From Granulosicoccus sp045106855 (GTDB lineage Bacteria; Pseudomonadota; Gammaproteobacteria; Granulosicoccales; Granulosicoccaceae): DNA of 64,000 nt. The stretch spans positions 62,001 through 126,000 of the forward strand of contig JBGCFI010000033.1 in NCBI GenBank assembly GCA_045106855.1. Reading direction: 5' to 3'. Below, piece after piece: positions 25,320-34,646 of the stretch. The notes under the pieces are model-generated. The model searched no databases and had not been told where the DNA came from. It saw only the letters and a list, made by a program, of their open reading frames with translations. The stretch's first letter is position 1. Every line of letters starts with the position of its first letter. Made by a program: the position numbers and the translations under genes.

Positions 25320-27644
25320 CTAGAACTCATCCCATACCTCATCACCACCTACAGCGCGTTGAACGGGTGCAGGTGCCGGAGCTGCGTTATTCATGTCGTG
25401 ATTTGCAGCTATGTTATCGGGCGAATTGTTGGCTTTTCGAGATTGCCATGGACGTGCTTTGGGTAGAGAGGCGGGAACAGAATGAGAGCCTGGAGCTGGC
25501 TGTTCAGAGCGCGCACTGCCGTCAGCATTGAAGTAGCCAATCTGTGTCGTGAGTTGTGTGGCCTGATCACTCATTGTGCGACTGGTCGTTGCCGCTTCTT
25601 CAACAAGGGCTGCGTTTTGCTGAGTGACGCTGTCCATGTGCACCAGCGCCTGGTTAATCTGTTCGATGCCAATTGCCTGCTCATCGGTGGCAACAGCAAT
25701 CTGGCCGACAATATCCGTCAACTGCGTTACTGACCCGACAATGGTTTTGAGCTCATCACCGGATTCAGTAACAAGTCCTGTGCCGTCCTTCACTTTGGTG
25801 ACACTGTCTTCGATCAGGTCCTTGATCTCCTTTGCCGCTGATGCACTTCGTCCCGCTAACTGGCGAACCTCACTGGCAACGACAGCAAAGCCTCGACCTT
25901 GTTCGCCTGCGCGAGCTGCCTCTACTGCCGCGTTCAACGCAAGCAGGTTAGTCTGAAAGGCTATTTCATCAATGACTCCGATGATGTCAGCAATACGTTC
26001 GCTGGCAGAACTGATTTCCTGCATGGCCGTGATGGCACGTGATGCAACTTCTCCGCTGGATACAGCCCGTTCGCGGGTGGTTATGGCCAGGCCATTGGCA
26101 GCGCGCGCATTCTCGGCATTTTGCTTGACCGTACTGGTAAGCTCTTCTGTGCTGGAGCCTGTCTCCTCTAGATTGGCGGCTTGTTGTTCTGTACGTTCAC
26201 TTAAGCCTCGGTTGCCCTCGGAAAGCTCGGCAGCACCGGATCGTACATTCTGGGCTATTGCGTTTGCTTCCTGTAAAACGTTTCTAAGATTAGCGCGCAT
26301 TTGTATCAGTTGGGCATAGGCACCCACGCGATCGTCATCTTCTGCGTGATCAGTTAAATCTCCACTGGCAATCGCTTTGGCGATTCTTGACATGTCTTGT
26401 GGATCACCACCGAGGAGTCGGAACAGGTGGTTACCCAGAATCCAGGCAAATGCGGCGACAGCAAACGTGGCACAGGCCGCAACAATGAGCGCTGTTTTTA
26501 TCAGCGTCGAGACTGACGCCATTGCCTCATTTTTCTCAATCCGTGTGATCAGAGCCCAGTGAAGTGAATGATGATCAACGTTAGCATACGCCGTGATGTA
26601 ATCCACGCCGTCGGTGGTTTCTTCGGTTGCCCCCGTTTTGCCTGACAAGGCCAGTTGAATGGCTTCGCTGTCAACCCGGGTTCGCATAATGCTGTTCTCA
26701 TCGGAGAACCGGGATTGGGTCCGCATCAGGGAATCACCACCGATCAACATGGATTCTTTGGTGTCCGCGACCGCATCTTCCCGTGTCATCGACATCTCAC
26801 GATTAAGCGTATCGATTGGCATCTGAAATGCGAGGACACCAATTACCGTTGAGCCACTGTATACTGGCGTGGCGAAAAAGGCTGCCGCAGCGTTTGATGA
26901 CGGGATGTAGTTTTTAAAATCTGCAGTAGCAACTTCACCTGGCCCCAGAGCAAGTGCCTTGCGTGTGATTACAGCCAGATTAGAATCGCGGTGAGGCCCG
27001 TTGAAAAGGCTGGTTCCAAAATCGGTTTCCTTGTAGACAGAGTAGACAATGTTGCCTTGTTCTGGTTCGATCAAGAAGATGTCGTAATAACCGAACTGGC
27101 GAAGAAAGGTTCTGAACATATCATGGTGTGCGGCGTGGACTACACCATATGAATCACTCCCACTGTGCGTATCCAGCTCTTCCTTTTGTCCTACTGGATT
27201 AGAATTTTCGATAATGTACAGGAATTGCGCGAGAAGTCCCGCATCGGTACGCGGCATTAGCTGCTGGGCCGAGGCGTTGACTCCATCAGCCTCCAGATTC
27301 GGTATCAGTACACGCTCATAGAACCGCTGTAGACGCGTTTTCATTTCCTGTTTGGACGTTTGTGAATCTGCGGCCATGTCGCTCAAGTATGAAAACCCAG
27401 CTGCGAACCCGCTCATCGCATTAACAACTGTCCCGTTTTGCCCCATGGTGGCTGCTTGTCCCTCCAAAAAGCCGATGTATTGATCAACAAATGACTTTCG
27501 GGAGACAACATCTGATACAAGGCCAGACATCGTAGCCTTCGACTTTGTGTCGATGGCTTGTTTTGCAATGATCACACTAGTCACCGCCATCGGCACGAGG
27601 CCAGCGATAACCATGCAGATAATTAGTAGGGGTCTCATCTTCAT
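25320..27644 (-). CDS. Methyl-accepting chemotaxis protein with CheR-tether tail
   Basis: This 774-residue chemoreceptor has a first membrane helix at about 5-27, a long periplasmic ligand-binding region (about 30-380) with a Cache-like pattern, a second helix near 383-407, a HAMP linker, and a cytoplasmic coiled-coil domain. The highly conserved signalling tip is EIAFQTNLLALNAAVEAARAG. Methylation helices with Glu/Gln-rich repeats flank it. The last residues are D-E-V-W-D-E-F, and the terminal V-W-D-E-F fits the x-W-x-x-F pentapeptide that tethers CheR/CheB in enteric high-abundance receptors. It is divergent from the cheY-cheB operon, whose products it probably drives; the ligand is unknown. 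Confidence 0.93.
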   Translation of the reverse strand: MKMRPLLIICMVIAGLVPMAVTSVIIAKQAIDTKSKATMSGLVSDVVSRKSFVDQYIGFLEGQAATMGQNGTVVNAMSGFAAGFSYLSDMAADSQTSKQEMKTRLQRFYERVLIPNLEADGVNASAQQLMPRTDAGLLAQFLYIIENSNPVGQKEELDTHSGSDSYGVVHAAHHDMFRTFLRQFGYYDIFLIEPEQGNIVYSVYKETDFGTSLFNGPHRDSNLAVITRKALALGPGEVATADFKNYIPSSNAAAAFFATPVYSGSTVIGVLAFQMPIDTLNREMSMTREDAVADTKESMLIGGDSLMRTQSRFSDENSIMRTRVDSEAIQLALSGKTGATEETTDGVDYITAYANVDHHSLHWALITRIEKNEAMASVSTLIKTALIVAACATFAVAAFAWILGNHLFRLLGGDPQDMSRIAKAIASGDLTDHAEDDDRVGAYAQLIQMRANLRNVLQEANAIAQNVRSGAAELSEGNRGLSERTEQQAANLEETGSSTEELTSTVKQNAENARAANGLAITTRERAVSSGEVASRAITAMQEISSASERIADIIGVIDEIAFQTNLLALNAAVEAARAGEQGRGFAVVASEVRQLAGRSASAAKEIKDLIEDSVTKVKDGTGLVTESGDELKTIVGSVTQLTDIVGQIAVATDEQAIGIEQINQALVHMDSVTQQNAALVEEAATTSRTMSDQATQLTTQIGYFNADGSARSEQPAPGSHSVPASLPKARPWQSRKANNSPDNIAANHDMNNAAPAPAPVQRAVGGDEVWDEF

Positions 27645-27841
27645 AGGGGGTCTTATTTCACATTGCTTTCGTTAGGTATAACGTTGTGTCGGCGGCCGAG
27701 TAAGAACGTGCAGTGGACTATGTTAGCTCTAAGTATAAATTTTTATAAAGGGGAATCTAACAGTTACTTCCAGCCGCCTTTTACTTCAAAGGCATGAAAT
27801 GTGGTCGTTATCTTTGTATGTCCAATTGCGGTAGATGAACC

Positions 27842-28204
27842 ATGAAAGTAATGATTGTTGATGACTCTAAATCCATGCGCATGATCGTGAAGCGCACGCT
27901 CAAGCAAGCTGGATATGATGACATGGAATTTGAAGAAGCCGATGATGGCACCGATGCTCTTGAAAAAATTGACGGCTATGGGCCTGAGTTGGTTCTTTGT
28001 GACTGGAATATGCCAACCATGAACGGCATTGATTTTCTTAAAGCAATAAGAGAAGCAGGCAATAACGTCAAATTCGGGTTTGTTACTACGGAATCAACCG
28101 CAGAAATGCGCGCTGCAGCGAAAGAGGCTGGAGCACAGTTTCTGGTTGCAAAGCCATTTACCGCGGAAAGCTTCGAAAAAGCACTTCGTCCGGTAATTGG
28201 TTAA
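27842..28204 (+). CDS. cheY: Chemotaxis response regulator CheY
   Basis: The 120-residue single receiver domain has the acidic pair Asp7-Asp8, the phospho-acceptor Asp54 (VLCDWNMP), a Thr in GFVTTES and the conserved Lys in VAKPFTAESF. There is no output domain. W-N-M-P and M-N-G-I-D-F-L follow the chemotaxis CheY pattern. It receives phosphate from CheA and presumably acts on the flagellar switch, although no flagellar gene is in the window. First gene of a compact che operon; 18 bases separate it from the next gene. Confidence 0.95.
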   Translation: MKVMIVDDSKSMRMIVKRTLKQAGYDDMEFEEADDGTDALEKIDGYGPELVLCDWNMPTMNGIDFLKAIREAGNNVKFGFVTTESTAEMRAAAKEAGAQFLVAKPFTAESFEKALRPVIG

Positions 28205-28222
28205 TAGAAAAAGGCAGAATAC

Positions 28223-28672
28223 ATGAAATACAAAAAGCCAGATGAAGCGCAATTTACTGACATGTTGCAAATGTTCGTTGGGCCTGCAGCAGGGGCGAAG
28301 GGTGCAGGTGCGGTGGCGTCTTCAGATTTCAGTCACACGGCTATTTATATTGATCATGAAGGCGAGGCGGTGGCAACTTGCGCCGTGGGCCTGCCGACTG
28401 CTGCAGCGCTGGGGTGCTCTCTATCTATGATTCCACCTGGTGGGGCCGAAGGAATGGTTGAAGATAACGAGCTCAGCGAAATGGCAACTGACAATCTGTA
28501 CGAGGTAATGAATATCCTGTCCAGCTTGTTAATGAGTGATTCAACCTCTCATTTAAAACTGTCCAAGGTGGTGCCCGGCAGTGATGCCCGAATAGCTGGC
28601 GAAGCTGAAGAAGCATATGCGCTTGAGCTTGGTGCCTATGGAAAAGGCGAACTTGTATTCAACTTCACTTGA
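28223..28672 (+). CDS. CheX/CheC-like protein, possible CheY phosphatase
   Basis: This 149-residue protein sits between cheY and cheA. I do not recognise it with certainty. Visible features are a central helix containing Glu94-x-x-Asn97 (NLYEVMNILSSLL), similar to the E-x-x-N catalytic motif of the CheC/CheX/FliY phosphatases, and alternating beta segments before and after it (HTAIYIDHEGEAVATC, LVFNFT). Size and position fit a single-motif CheX-type phosphatase, and no cheZ is present in the cluster. The family assignment is inference from this motif and from context; the protein might instead be a che-cluster adaptor of unknown function. Confidence 0.55.
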   Translation: MKYKKPDEAQFTDMLQMFVGPAAGAKGAGAVASSDFSHTAIYIDHEGEAVATCAVGLPTAAALGCSLSMIPPGGAEGMVEDNELSEMATDNLYEVMNILSSLLMSDSTSHLKLSKVVPGSDARIAGEAEEAYALELGAYGKGELVFNFT

Positions 28673-28714
28673 GTGAAATTTCCACCATTAACGCATACTT
28701 AAGATCCTGTACCT

Positions 28715-30769
28715 ATGGATGATGATCTAGAAGAGCTACGCCATATTTTTCTCGATGAGTGCAACGAGAATATTGAGTTGCTTGAGGGTGGCCTCATGCG
28801 CATGGGTGAAGGCGAGGATGACGAAGACACACTTAATGAGGTGTTTCGCGCGGCGCATTCCATCAAGGGTGGTGGTTCGACGTTCGGGTTCCTGCCTATG
28901 GCGGAGCTTACACATCATATGGAAACCCTGCTGGATGAAATGCGCTCAGGTCGTAGACCGGTTGTACCGGTTGATGTCGATTTGCTGCTGCTTGCATTGG
29001 ATGTGGTTCAAGGTATTCTGAGCGAAAGCAGAAACGAGCCAGACGCAGACCATCCTGATCGGATGAGCATTCAGGCGCAGCTGGAAGCTGCTGTTATCGC
29101 TGGCGTCACCGCTAACGCTAATAATAACGCCAGTACCAATGCCGAGGAAACTGCGCAAGACAAATGCCCTGAAGTCATCAGCTGGACGGTCTCGTTTGTA
29201 CCGAATTCGGATTTTTACCTACGTGGGAATGATGCGCTGCTTATTCTGCGCGAACTGCAAAGACTGGGTAGCACCAGCGTAACCGTAGACACAGAGAGAC
29301 TGCCAGAATGGGAGCAGATAGATGTCAACAACAGTTATCTGGGATGGCAGATTGAACTGCCCGGCAGTGTCGATCAAGCTGACATCGTGGATGTATTTGA
29401 TTGGGTTGATACCGAGTGCAACGTCACCATTACTTCTCTTCTAGAACAAGAAGACTCCCCGGCTGAGACTGTGCCGCCGCCGGTAACAGAAACAGCGCTA
29501 GCGGCTGACAACCAGCCCGCTGCCGAGCCTGCCGCCAAGCCTGCCGCCAAGCCTGCCGCCAAGAGCGCAGGTGGCGCTGGTAATAAATCATCCAGTAATG
29601 AATCAAGTTCGATTCGTATTGCTACCGACAAGATCGATCAACTGATCAACCTGGTTGGTGAACTTGTCATAACTCAGTCAATGTTAAGCCGAGTAAGTGA
29701 AAATCCTGCGGGTATCGACATCAATGAGCTGCGTGAACGCATGGCAGATCTGGAACACAATACGCGTGATTTGCAGGAAAGCGTCATGCAGGTCCGGATG
29801 CTGCCTATTTCGTCGGCATTTAGTCGTATACCCAGGTTGGTTCGTGATTTATCACGAAAGCTGAATAAAGAAGTAGACCTGCAGATGGAGGGTGGCACTA
29901 CCGAGCTGGACAAGACTGTGCTTGAGAGAATGATTGATCCTCTGGTTCACCTTGTGAGAAACGGTCTGGACCATGGCATCGAAACACCTGAAGAGCGGGC
30001 TGCTGCCGGCAAGACAGGTGCTGGTCTTTTGCATTTGTCTGCTCGCCAGGAAAGTGGAAGTGTTGTCATTGAGATCAAAGATGATGGCAAAGGTATCAAT
30101 GGTCCCTTTATTCTCGGCAAGGCTCGTGAGAAAGGTATTGTGGGTGCTGATGAAGAGTTGACTCCTGATCAGATCAACCAGCTTATTTTTGCACCGGGTT
30201 TTTCTACTGCGGCGGTATTAAGTGATGTATCAGGGCGCGGTGTCGGAATGGATGTGGTACGACGTAACATTCTTGATCTGGGTGGGCGTGTACATGTGTA
30301 CTCCGAGTTTGGTGTCGGTACTCGTATAGAAATCAATCTACCCTTGTCGTTAGCGATTCTCGATGGTCAACTGGTGAAGGTTGCAGACCAGGTTTATGTC
30401 ATACCGATTCTCAGTATCATTGAAACGCTTGAGCTTGAACAAACAGAACGATCAGATGTTCCGGGGACTGGTGAGATTTGTCGATTTCGTGGTGAGTATC
30501 TGCACATGCTCAGAGTTGCTGATCATTTTCAATTGAAAGAGCCATCGAGCGGGAAGCTTGTCGTTGTCATTGATACACATGGAAAGCGCATAGGCCTGGT
30601 TATTGACGATGTGCTTGGGCAACAGCAGGTTGTTATTAAACCCTTGGATAAAAATTACAAAAGTGTTAAAGGTTTGGCCGGAGCAACAATCATGAGCGAT
30701 GGCTCAGTTGCATTGATACTGGACCCTGCCAATATCAGTGAACCTGTACCGGTCAACGAAGCCGCCTAA
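28715..30769 (+). CDS. cheA: Chemotaxis histidine kinase CheA
   Basis: The 684-residue CheA has these domains in order: P1 Hpt domain with the phosphorylated His48 in AAHSIKGGGSTFGF; a middle domain of about 90 residues near 155-245 that probably corresponds to the P2 docking domain; a Pro/Ala/Lys-rich linker with repeated A-K-P-A; the dimerisation helices (IDQLINLVGELVITQSML); the ATPase domain with HLVRNGLDHGIETPEER, DDGKGI and GRGVGMDVV; and the CheW-like P5 domain at the C terminus. It autophosphorylates in response to receptor arrays and feeds CheY and CheB. It is 15 bases from cheW. Confidence 0.96.
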   Translation: MDDDLEELRHIFLDECNENIELLEGGLMRMGEGEDDEDTLNEVFRAAHSIKGGGSTFGFLPMAELTHHMETLLDEMRSGRRPVVPVDVDLLLLALDVVQGILSESRNEPDADHPDRMSIQAQLEAAVIAGVTANANNNASTNAEETAQDKCPEVISWTVSFVPNSDFYLRGNDALLILRELQRLGSTSVTVDTERLPEWEQIDVNNSYLGWQIELPGSVDQADIVDVFDWVDTECNVTITSLLEQEDSPAETVPPPVTETALAADNQPAAEPAAKPAAKPAAKSAGGAGNKSSSNESSSIRIATDKIDQLINLVGELVITQSMLSRVSENPAGIDINELRERMADLEHNTRDLQESVMQVRMLPISSAFSRIPRLVRDLSRKLNKEVDLQMEGGTTELDKTVLERMIDPLVHLVRNGLDHGIETPEERAAAGKTGAGLLHLSARQESGSVVIEIKDDGKGINGPFILGKAREKGIVGADEELTPDQINQLIFAPGFSTAAVLSDVSGRGVGMDVVRRNILDLGGRVHVYSEFGVGTRIEINLPLSLAILDGQLVKVADQVYVIPILSIIETLELEQTERSDVPGTGEICRFRGEYLHMLRVADHFQLKEPSSGKLVVVIDTHGKRIGLVIDDVLGQQQVVIKPLDKNYKSVKGLAGATIMSDGSVALILDPANISEPVPVNEAA

Positions 30770-30784
30770 CTGCGAGAGATAATA

Positions 30785-31291
30785 ATGCAAGAAAATTCTA
30801 ACACCTCGACTGACATCGCAGAAACAGCAGACCAATTCCTGACGTTTCTCATTGCTGGCGAGGAATACGGGATAGAGATTTTAAAGGTGCAGGAAATAAA
30901 GAGTTGGGGGCCTTACACGCCTTTACCAAAATCGCCGGATTATGTGTTGGGTGTGATAAACCTTCGTGGAGCTATCGTACCCATCATCGACCTTCGCAGT
31001 CGGTTCGGAATACCGCCTACGGACTACACCGCAACCACTGCTGTCATCATCGTTCGTACTGGTAGTGATGATCAGGCGCGCATCATTGGGCTGGTGGTCG
31101 ATAGTGTATCTGAGGTTTATCATTTGTCACCCGATGCTATACAGGATGCTGCTGAGGGGTCCACTAGTGAAAAAGCCAGCTACGTCAGAGGCTTTGGTCA
31201 GATTGCGGAAAAACTGGTAATACTGGTCAATCTTGATCCCATTATTACAGAGTCGCTCGGCCAGATTCAAAAAATGGCTGATGCGGCATGA
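30785..31291 (+). CDS. cheW: Chemotaxis coupling protein CheW
   Basis: CheW links MCP signalling tips to CheA in the array. The 168-residue SH3-like protein has the family signatures FLTFLIAGEEYGIEILKVQEI, PDYVLGVINLRGAIVPIIDLR and GLVVDSVSEVYHL. It starts at ATG 30785 after cheA. The stop overlaps the start of the STAS gene (ATGA at 31288-31291), which shows translational coupling. Confidence 0.96.
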   Translation: MQENSNTSTDIAETADQFLTFLIAGEEYGIEILKVQEIKSWGPYTPLPKSPDYVLGVINLRGAIVPIIDLRSRFGIPPTDYTATTAVIIVRTGSDDQARIIGLVVDSVSEVYHLSPDAIQDAAEGSTSEKASYVRGFGQIAEKLVILVNLDPIITESLGQIQKMADAA

Positions 31292-31617
31292 GTGGAGTAG
31301 AACCGCAGATAGTGGAGCTCCCCAGTCACTTTTCACAAGTGCAATTAACGGGATTGAAAGCTATTGTCGATCATCACATCGTAGATGGTCATTCTGTTCA
31401 ATTTGATGCAAAAGAGCTGGAACGAATTGATGGTGCTGCCGTACAGTTTTTACTGGCTATCAGTATGCTGAAGTTGGTAGCTGATAGTCCGGGAGCTGTG
31501 GTCATCAATTCGAATGAAGTATTGACAAAAGCCCTGATAGACATGGGCGTGTCGGATCTTATACAGACCGAACTCAACGACAATGCCACATCAGATGCTT
31601 CGTCTGTGGATGAGTAA
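31288..31617 (+). CDS. STAS-domain protein in the che operon
   Basis: This 109-residue single STAS domain has the expected strand-loop-helix L-E-R-I-D-G-A-A-V-Q-F-L-L-A near residues 44-57 and V-I-N-S at the third strand. In anti-sigma-factor antagonists a Ser or Thr usually follows the Asp of this loop and is phosphorylated; here Gly49 and Ala50 replace it. Control by a serine kinase is therefore unlikely. It overlaps cheW by four bases, so it is co-expressed with the chemotaxis proteins. A scaffold or partner-binding role is inference. Confidence 0.8.
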   Translation: MSGVEPQIVELPSHFSQVQLTGLKAIVDHHIVDGHSVQFDAKELERIDGAAVQFLLAISMLKLVADSPGAVVINSNEVLTKALIDMGVSDLIQTELNDNATSDASSVDE

Positions 31618-32470
31618 TCCAATGAGCCAGGGGCGTGATGCGCCTCTGGACTACAACGATAGCCTTAACACGATGAGTGATGAGGAGTTTCGTGGATTTC
31701 AGCGTATTGCGCTGGAACAAACAGGTATTGAGTTGGCAGATGGAAAGCGAGCCATGATTGTCAATCGCTTCAGCCGGCGTCTTCTTGCATTGGGTCTTGG
31801 CGGTTTTAATGAATATCTGGAACTTGTAGCGCAAGCCGGCCATCCAGAGGCAAGTGAGTTCATTGATACTGTTACCACTAATCTCACCTATTTTTTTCGC
31901 GAACCTCATCATTTTGATGTTCTTGCAAATCTGGTTTTACCGCAACTTGCGAAATCGTTGAATGCACCAGCACCCATACGGATCTGGTCAGCTGGTTGCA
32001 GTGCAGGCGCAGAACCTTACTCGCTCGCCATCGTAGTAAGAGAAACTGCGGAAATGCAGGATCGCTCAGTGCGTATTCTTTGCACAGATATAGATTCAAA
32101 GATGGTGCAGACAACTCAAGCGGGTATTTATAGCGAAGAGCAAATGCGCGGTCTTGATCAGGCGCGTAAGGATCGATGGTTTTCAAAAACACCAAGTGGT
32201 TATTATCAGGCAAATGAAGAGCTTCGATCCATGCTGATTTGTAAGCAGCTCAATCTGTTTCATGCCTGGCCTATCAAAACGGGCGTTGACATCATCATGT
32301 GTCGTAATGTACTGATCTACTTTAATCCGGAGTACCGGCAAAGGCTATTGGTGAATTTTGCAGAATATCAGACATCAGGAAGTTATCTGTTTTTAGGTCA
32401 CAGCGAAACCCTGGAAGGGTTCAAGGATGTCTACCGTCGTGTGGACAATACCGTCTATGAGCGAATGTAG
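31610..32470 (+). CDS. cheR: Chemotaxis methyltransferase CheR
   Basis: CheR transfers methyl groups from S-adenosylmethionine to glutamates of chemoreceptors for adaptation. Signatures are DSEEF-like start (MSDEEFRGFQRIA), TTNLTYFFREPHHFDVL, the SAM-binding IWSAGCSAGAEPYSLAI, ILCTDID and DIIMCRNVLIYFNPE. No TPR tail is present. The length is about 286 residues from ATG 31610, which overlaps the STAS gene by eight bases; ATG 31622 and 31673 are other in-frame choices, and an ATG at 31583 would overlap by 35 bases. Its natural substrate is probably the MCP at 25320, which carries a matching tether tail. Confidence 0.93.
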   Translation: MSNPMSQGRDAPLDYNDSLNTMSDEEFRGFQRIALEQTGIELADGKRAMIVNRFSRRLLALGLGGFNEYLELVAQAGHPEASEFIDTVTTNLTYFFREPHHFDVLANLVLPQLAKSLNAPAPIRIWSAGCSAGAEPYSLAIVVRETAEMQDRSVRILCTDIDSKMVQTTQAGIYSEEQMRGLDQARKDRWFSKTPSGYYQANEELRSMLICKQLNLFHAWPIKTGVDIIMCRNVLIYFNPEYRQRLLVNFAEYQTSGSYLFLGHSETLEGFKDVYRRVDNTVYERM

Positions 32471-32554
32471 CTTGGTTTGACGGTCAACTAGTTGTCCACT
32501 GATATGCCACTGGACAGGTTACTGAACTGAATTATCTGTTGAGAATAGAGTCCT

Positions 32555-33634
32555 TTGCTCAGTCGAAAAATAAAAGTACTTATTGTTGACGATTCACTTG
32601 CGTTATGTAAGTTTCTCGAGAAGATATTTTCGCGTGACCCTGAACTGGAGGTGACAGGCTACGCTTTGGATGCATTTGAAGCACGCGATATGATCAAACT
32701 GCATCATCCTGATGTTATTACGCTTGATGTTGAAATGCCTCGCATGGATGGTCTGACATTCCTGAAAAATCTTATGCGATTGCATCCTATGCCGGTTGTT
32801 ATGCTGTCGTCTCTGACAGCCGCAGGTGCGTCTGTAACACTGGATGCATTGCAGGAAGGCGCAGTCGATTTCATGGTGAAAAGGCATCCTGGCAGTGAGC
32901 AGGAGTTGAAGCATTATGAGTCTGAGATTGTTGATAGAGTGAAGCAGGCTGGCCAGGTGCAGGTTGTTGCACCTGGCATCACTACAAGACACAAATCTCT
33001 GCCGGACCTTAGCGCTTTGAAGCGAAAGCTAACAGCAGGCCGACGACTGAATGCGCAGCTTGGTAAGATTGTGGCTATCGGATCTTCGACCGGTGGACCT
33101 GAGGCACTTCGGCAGATGCTCACCGGATTTGATGCTTCGCATAGTGCGTTGATGTTTGCTCAGCATATGCCGGAAAGGTTCATGGAACCCTTTGCGGAAC
33201 GTCTGAATACCTGGTCGACGTTTGAAATACACATTGCCAAAAATGGCGAAGAAATTAAATCAGGTCGCGGTTACGTAGCGCCCGGGGATATGCATTTGGA
33301 ATTGGTAAGTCAGGGAGGCAGATTAACATGCTTAACGCGTAAGACTGATACCGTGCAAGGGCATAGGCCGTCCGTGGACGTTCTGTTCAGAAGTGTCGCT
33401 CGGGGGGCTGGCAGTGCAAGCGTGGGTGTGTTGTTAACCGGTATGGGAGAGGATGGGGCGGTTGGGCTAAAAGCTATGCGAGATGCAGGTGCATTAACGG
33501 TGGTGCAAGATAAGAAGAGTAGTGCCGTGTGGGGAATGCCCGGAAGGGCATTTGAGATGGGCGGCGCTGATGGCGTATTAGGCCTGCAACAGATTTCACC
33601 TACTTTGACTTCCTTGCTGAAAGAGGCGGCCTGA
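32555..33634 (+). CDS. cheB: Chemotaxis methylesterase/deamidase CheB
   Basis: CheB removes methyl groups from MCP glutamates and is activated by phosphorylation from CheA. The N-terminal receiver has the Asp pair in IVDDS and the phospho-acceptor Asp58 (ITLDVEMPRMDG). The C-terminal esterase has the catalytic Ser (about 178) in IGSSTGGPEA, the His in FAQHMPERFM and the Asp in TGMGEDGAVGL. The 359 residues match the usual length. The start is a TTG with a GAGAATAGAG stretch upstream. It is the last gene of the che operon and converges with srkA. CheD and motor genes are absent from the window. Confidence 0.95.
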   Translation: MLSRKIKVLIVDDSLALCKFLEKIFSRDPELEVTGYALDAFEARDMIKLHHPDVITLDVEMPRMDGLTFLKNLMRLHPMPVVMLSSLTAAGASVTLDALQEGAVDFMVKRHPGSEQELKHYESEIVDRVKQAGQVQVVAPGITTRHKSLPDLSALKRKLTAGRRLNAQLGKIVAIGSSTGGPEALRQMLTGFDASHSALMFAQHMPERFMEPFAERLNTWSTFEIHIAKNGEEIKSGRGYVAPGDMHLELVSQGGRLTCLTRKTDTVQGHRPSVDVLFRSVARGAGSASVGVLLTGMGEDGAVGLKAMRDAGALTVVQDKKSSAVWGMPGRAFEMGGADGVLGLQQISPTLTSLLKEAA

Positions 33635-33653
33635 GCTTAATCTGCTGGCGAGC

Positions 33654-34646
33654 CTAGTAATCCAGCCAGGGGTTGTCCAGGGCTGCTCGCTGCTCGCGCA
33701 ATGTCTGTATATGCTCATCCCAAAAGCGTGGTTCTGCGAAGAAGGGGAAAGCTTTCCTGAATGCGGGGTCTTCCCAGCGTCTGGCGATCCAGGCAGCGTA
33801 GTGAATAATGCGTAAAGTACGCAAGGGTTCGATGAGTGAAATCTGGCGCGTATCGAAGGGTCGGAATTCGTTGTACCCATCCAGCAGGTCTCCCAGACGT
33901 GCCTGAGCGTAGCGGCGGTCACCGGAAATAAACATCCATAGATCCTGCATGGCCGGGCCAGTGGCGCAATCATCGAAATCGAGTAGCTGGGGCGTGTTGT
34001 CCAGCCCCCAGAGAATATTGCCCGGATGAAAGTCACCGTGCAGGCACAGCTCATGATAGGCATTTGCATCCATTTGCTCGTACACCACATCAAGCAGATC
34101 GTCGATGGTTGACTCATACACTTCTGCCTGATCATCCGGTAGCAGAGGAGAGTCCAGCAAATAATCGGCTGATTGCTCTCCAAGCCTCTCAGCATCAACA
34201 AACGGGCGATGTTGAAATTCACAGGTCTCGGCAACAAGGTGCAAGCGGGCAATAGTTCGTCCGATGACGGCAAGTTGTGACGGACTATCCAGTTCCGGTG
34301 GTCGACCGCCACTGCGCGGAAACAAGCTGAATCGAAATGGCCCGTGTCGGTGCAGGCTCTGTCCATCCGCGGACTTCAATGGTGCGACGACGGGTAGTTC
34401 ATGTTCTGCGAGCGCGTAGCAGAATTCATGTTCTTCGAGAATGCTGGCATCACTCCAGCGCTCCGGACGATAAAATTTGGCAATTATGGAATCGCCATCT
34501 TCCAGTCCAATCGAGTACACCCGATTTTCATAGCTGTTCAGTGCGCTGACCCGTCCGTCTGTTACACAACCGACACTATCAATGGCATCGAGAATCTGGT
34601 GAGGATCGAGCGTCTGAAAGGCGATAGTTGCCTCATGCTCGTTTAT
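33654..34646 (-). CDS. srkA: Stress response kinase A (YihE family), non-canonical start
   Basis: The protein is a Ser/Thr kinase of the aminoglycoside-phosphotransferase fold; in E. coli SrkA counters stress-induced cell death. Clear family segments are KFYRPERWSDASILEEHEF, the catalytic LCLHGDFHPGNILW and the metal-binding LLDFDDCATGPAMQDLW. The canonical N terminus (FQTLDPHQILDAI.., LNSYENRVYSI) is encoded in frame upstream of the first GTG at 34520, yet no ATG, GTG or TTG exists in that stretch before the stop at about 34696. The given start is an ATA with GGAG eight bases upstream, giving about 330 residues against 328 in E. coli; ATT at 34652 is the alternative. Translation may begin at such a rare codon, or a start was lost by mutation or sequencing error. 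Confidence 0.85.
   Translation of the reverse strand: MNEHEATIAFQTLDPHQILDAIDSVGCVTDGRVSALNSYENRVYSIGLEDGDSIIAKFYRPERWSDASILEEHEFCYALAEHELPVVAPLKSADGQSLHRHGPFRFSLFPRSGGRPPELDSPSQLAVIGRTIARLHLVAETCEFQHRPFVDAERLGEQSADYLLDSPLLPDDQAEVYESTIDDLLDVVYEQMDANAYHELCLHGDFHPGNILWGLDNTPQLLDFDDCATGPAMQDLWMFISGDRRYAQARLGDLLDGYNEFRPFDTRQISLIEPLRTLRIIHYAAWIARRWEDPAFRKAFPFFAEPRFWDEHIQTLREQRAALDNPWLDY

Noticed and set aside
27645..27841. Sigma-28 (FliA) promoter for the MCP or cheY
   Set aside because: A GCCGACA-like element is present on the minus strand, but no proper -35 TAAA at the right distance was found.
33596..34366. 256-codon minus-strand frame in another frame of srkA
   Set aside because: The srkA frame holds the kinase motifs; this one is a shadow rich in Cys, Ser and Arg.
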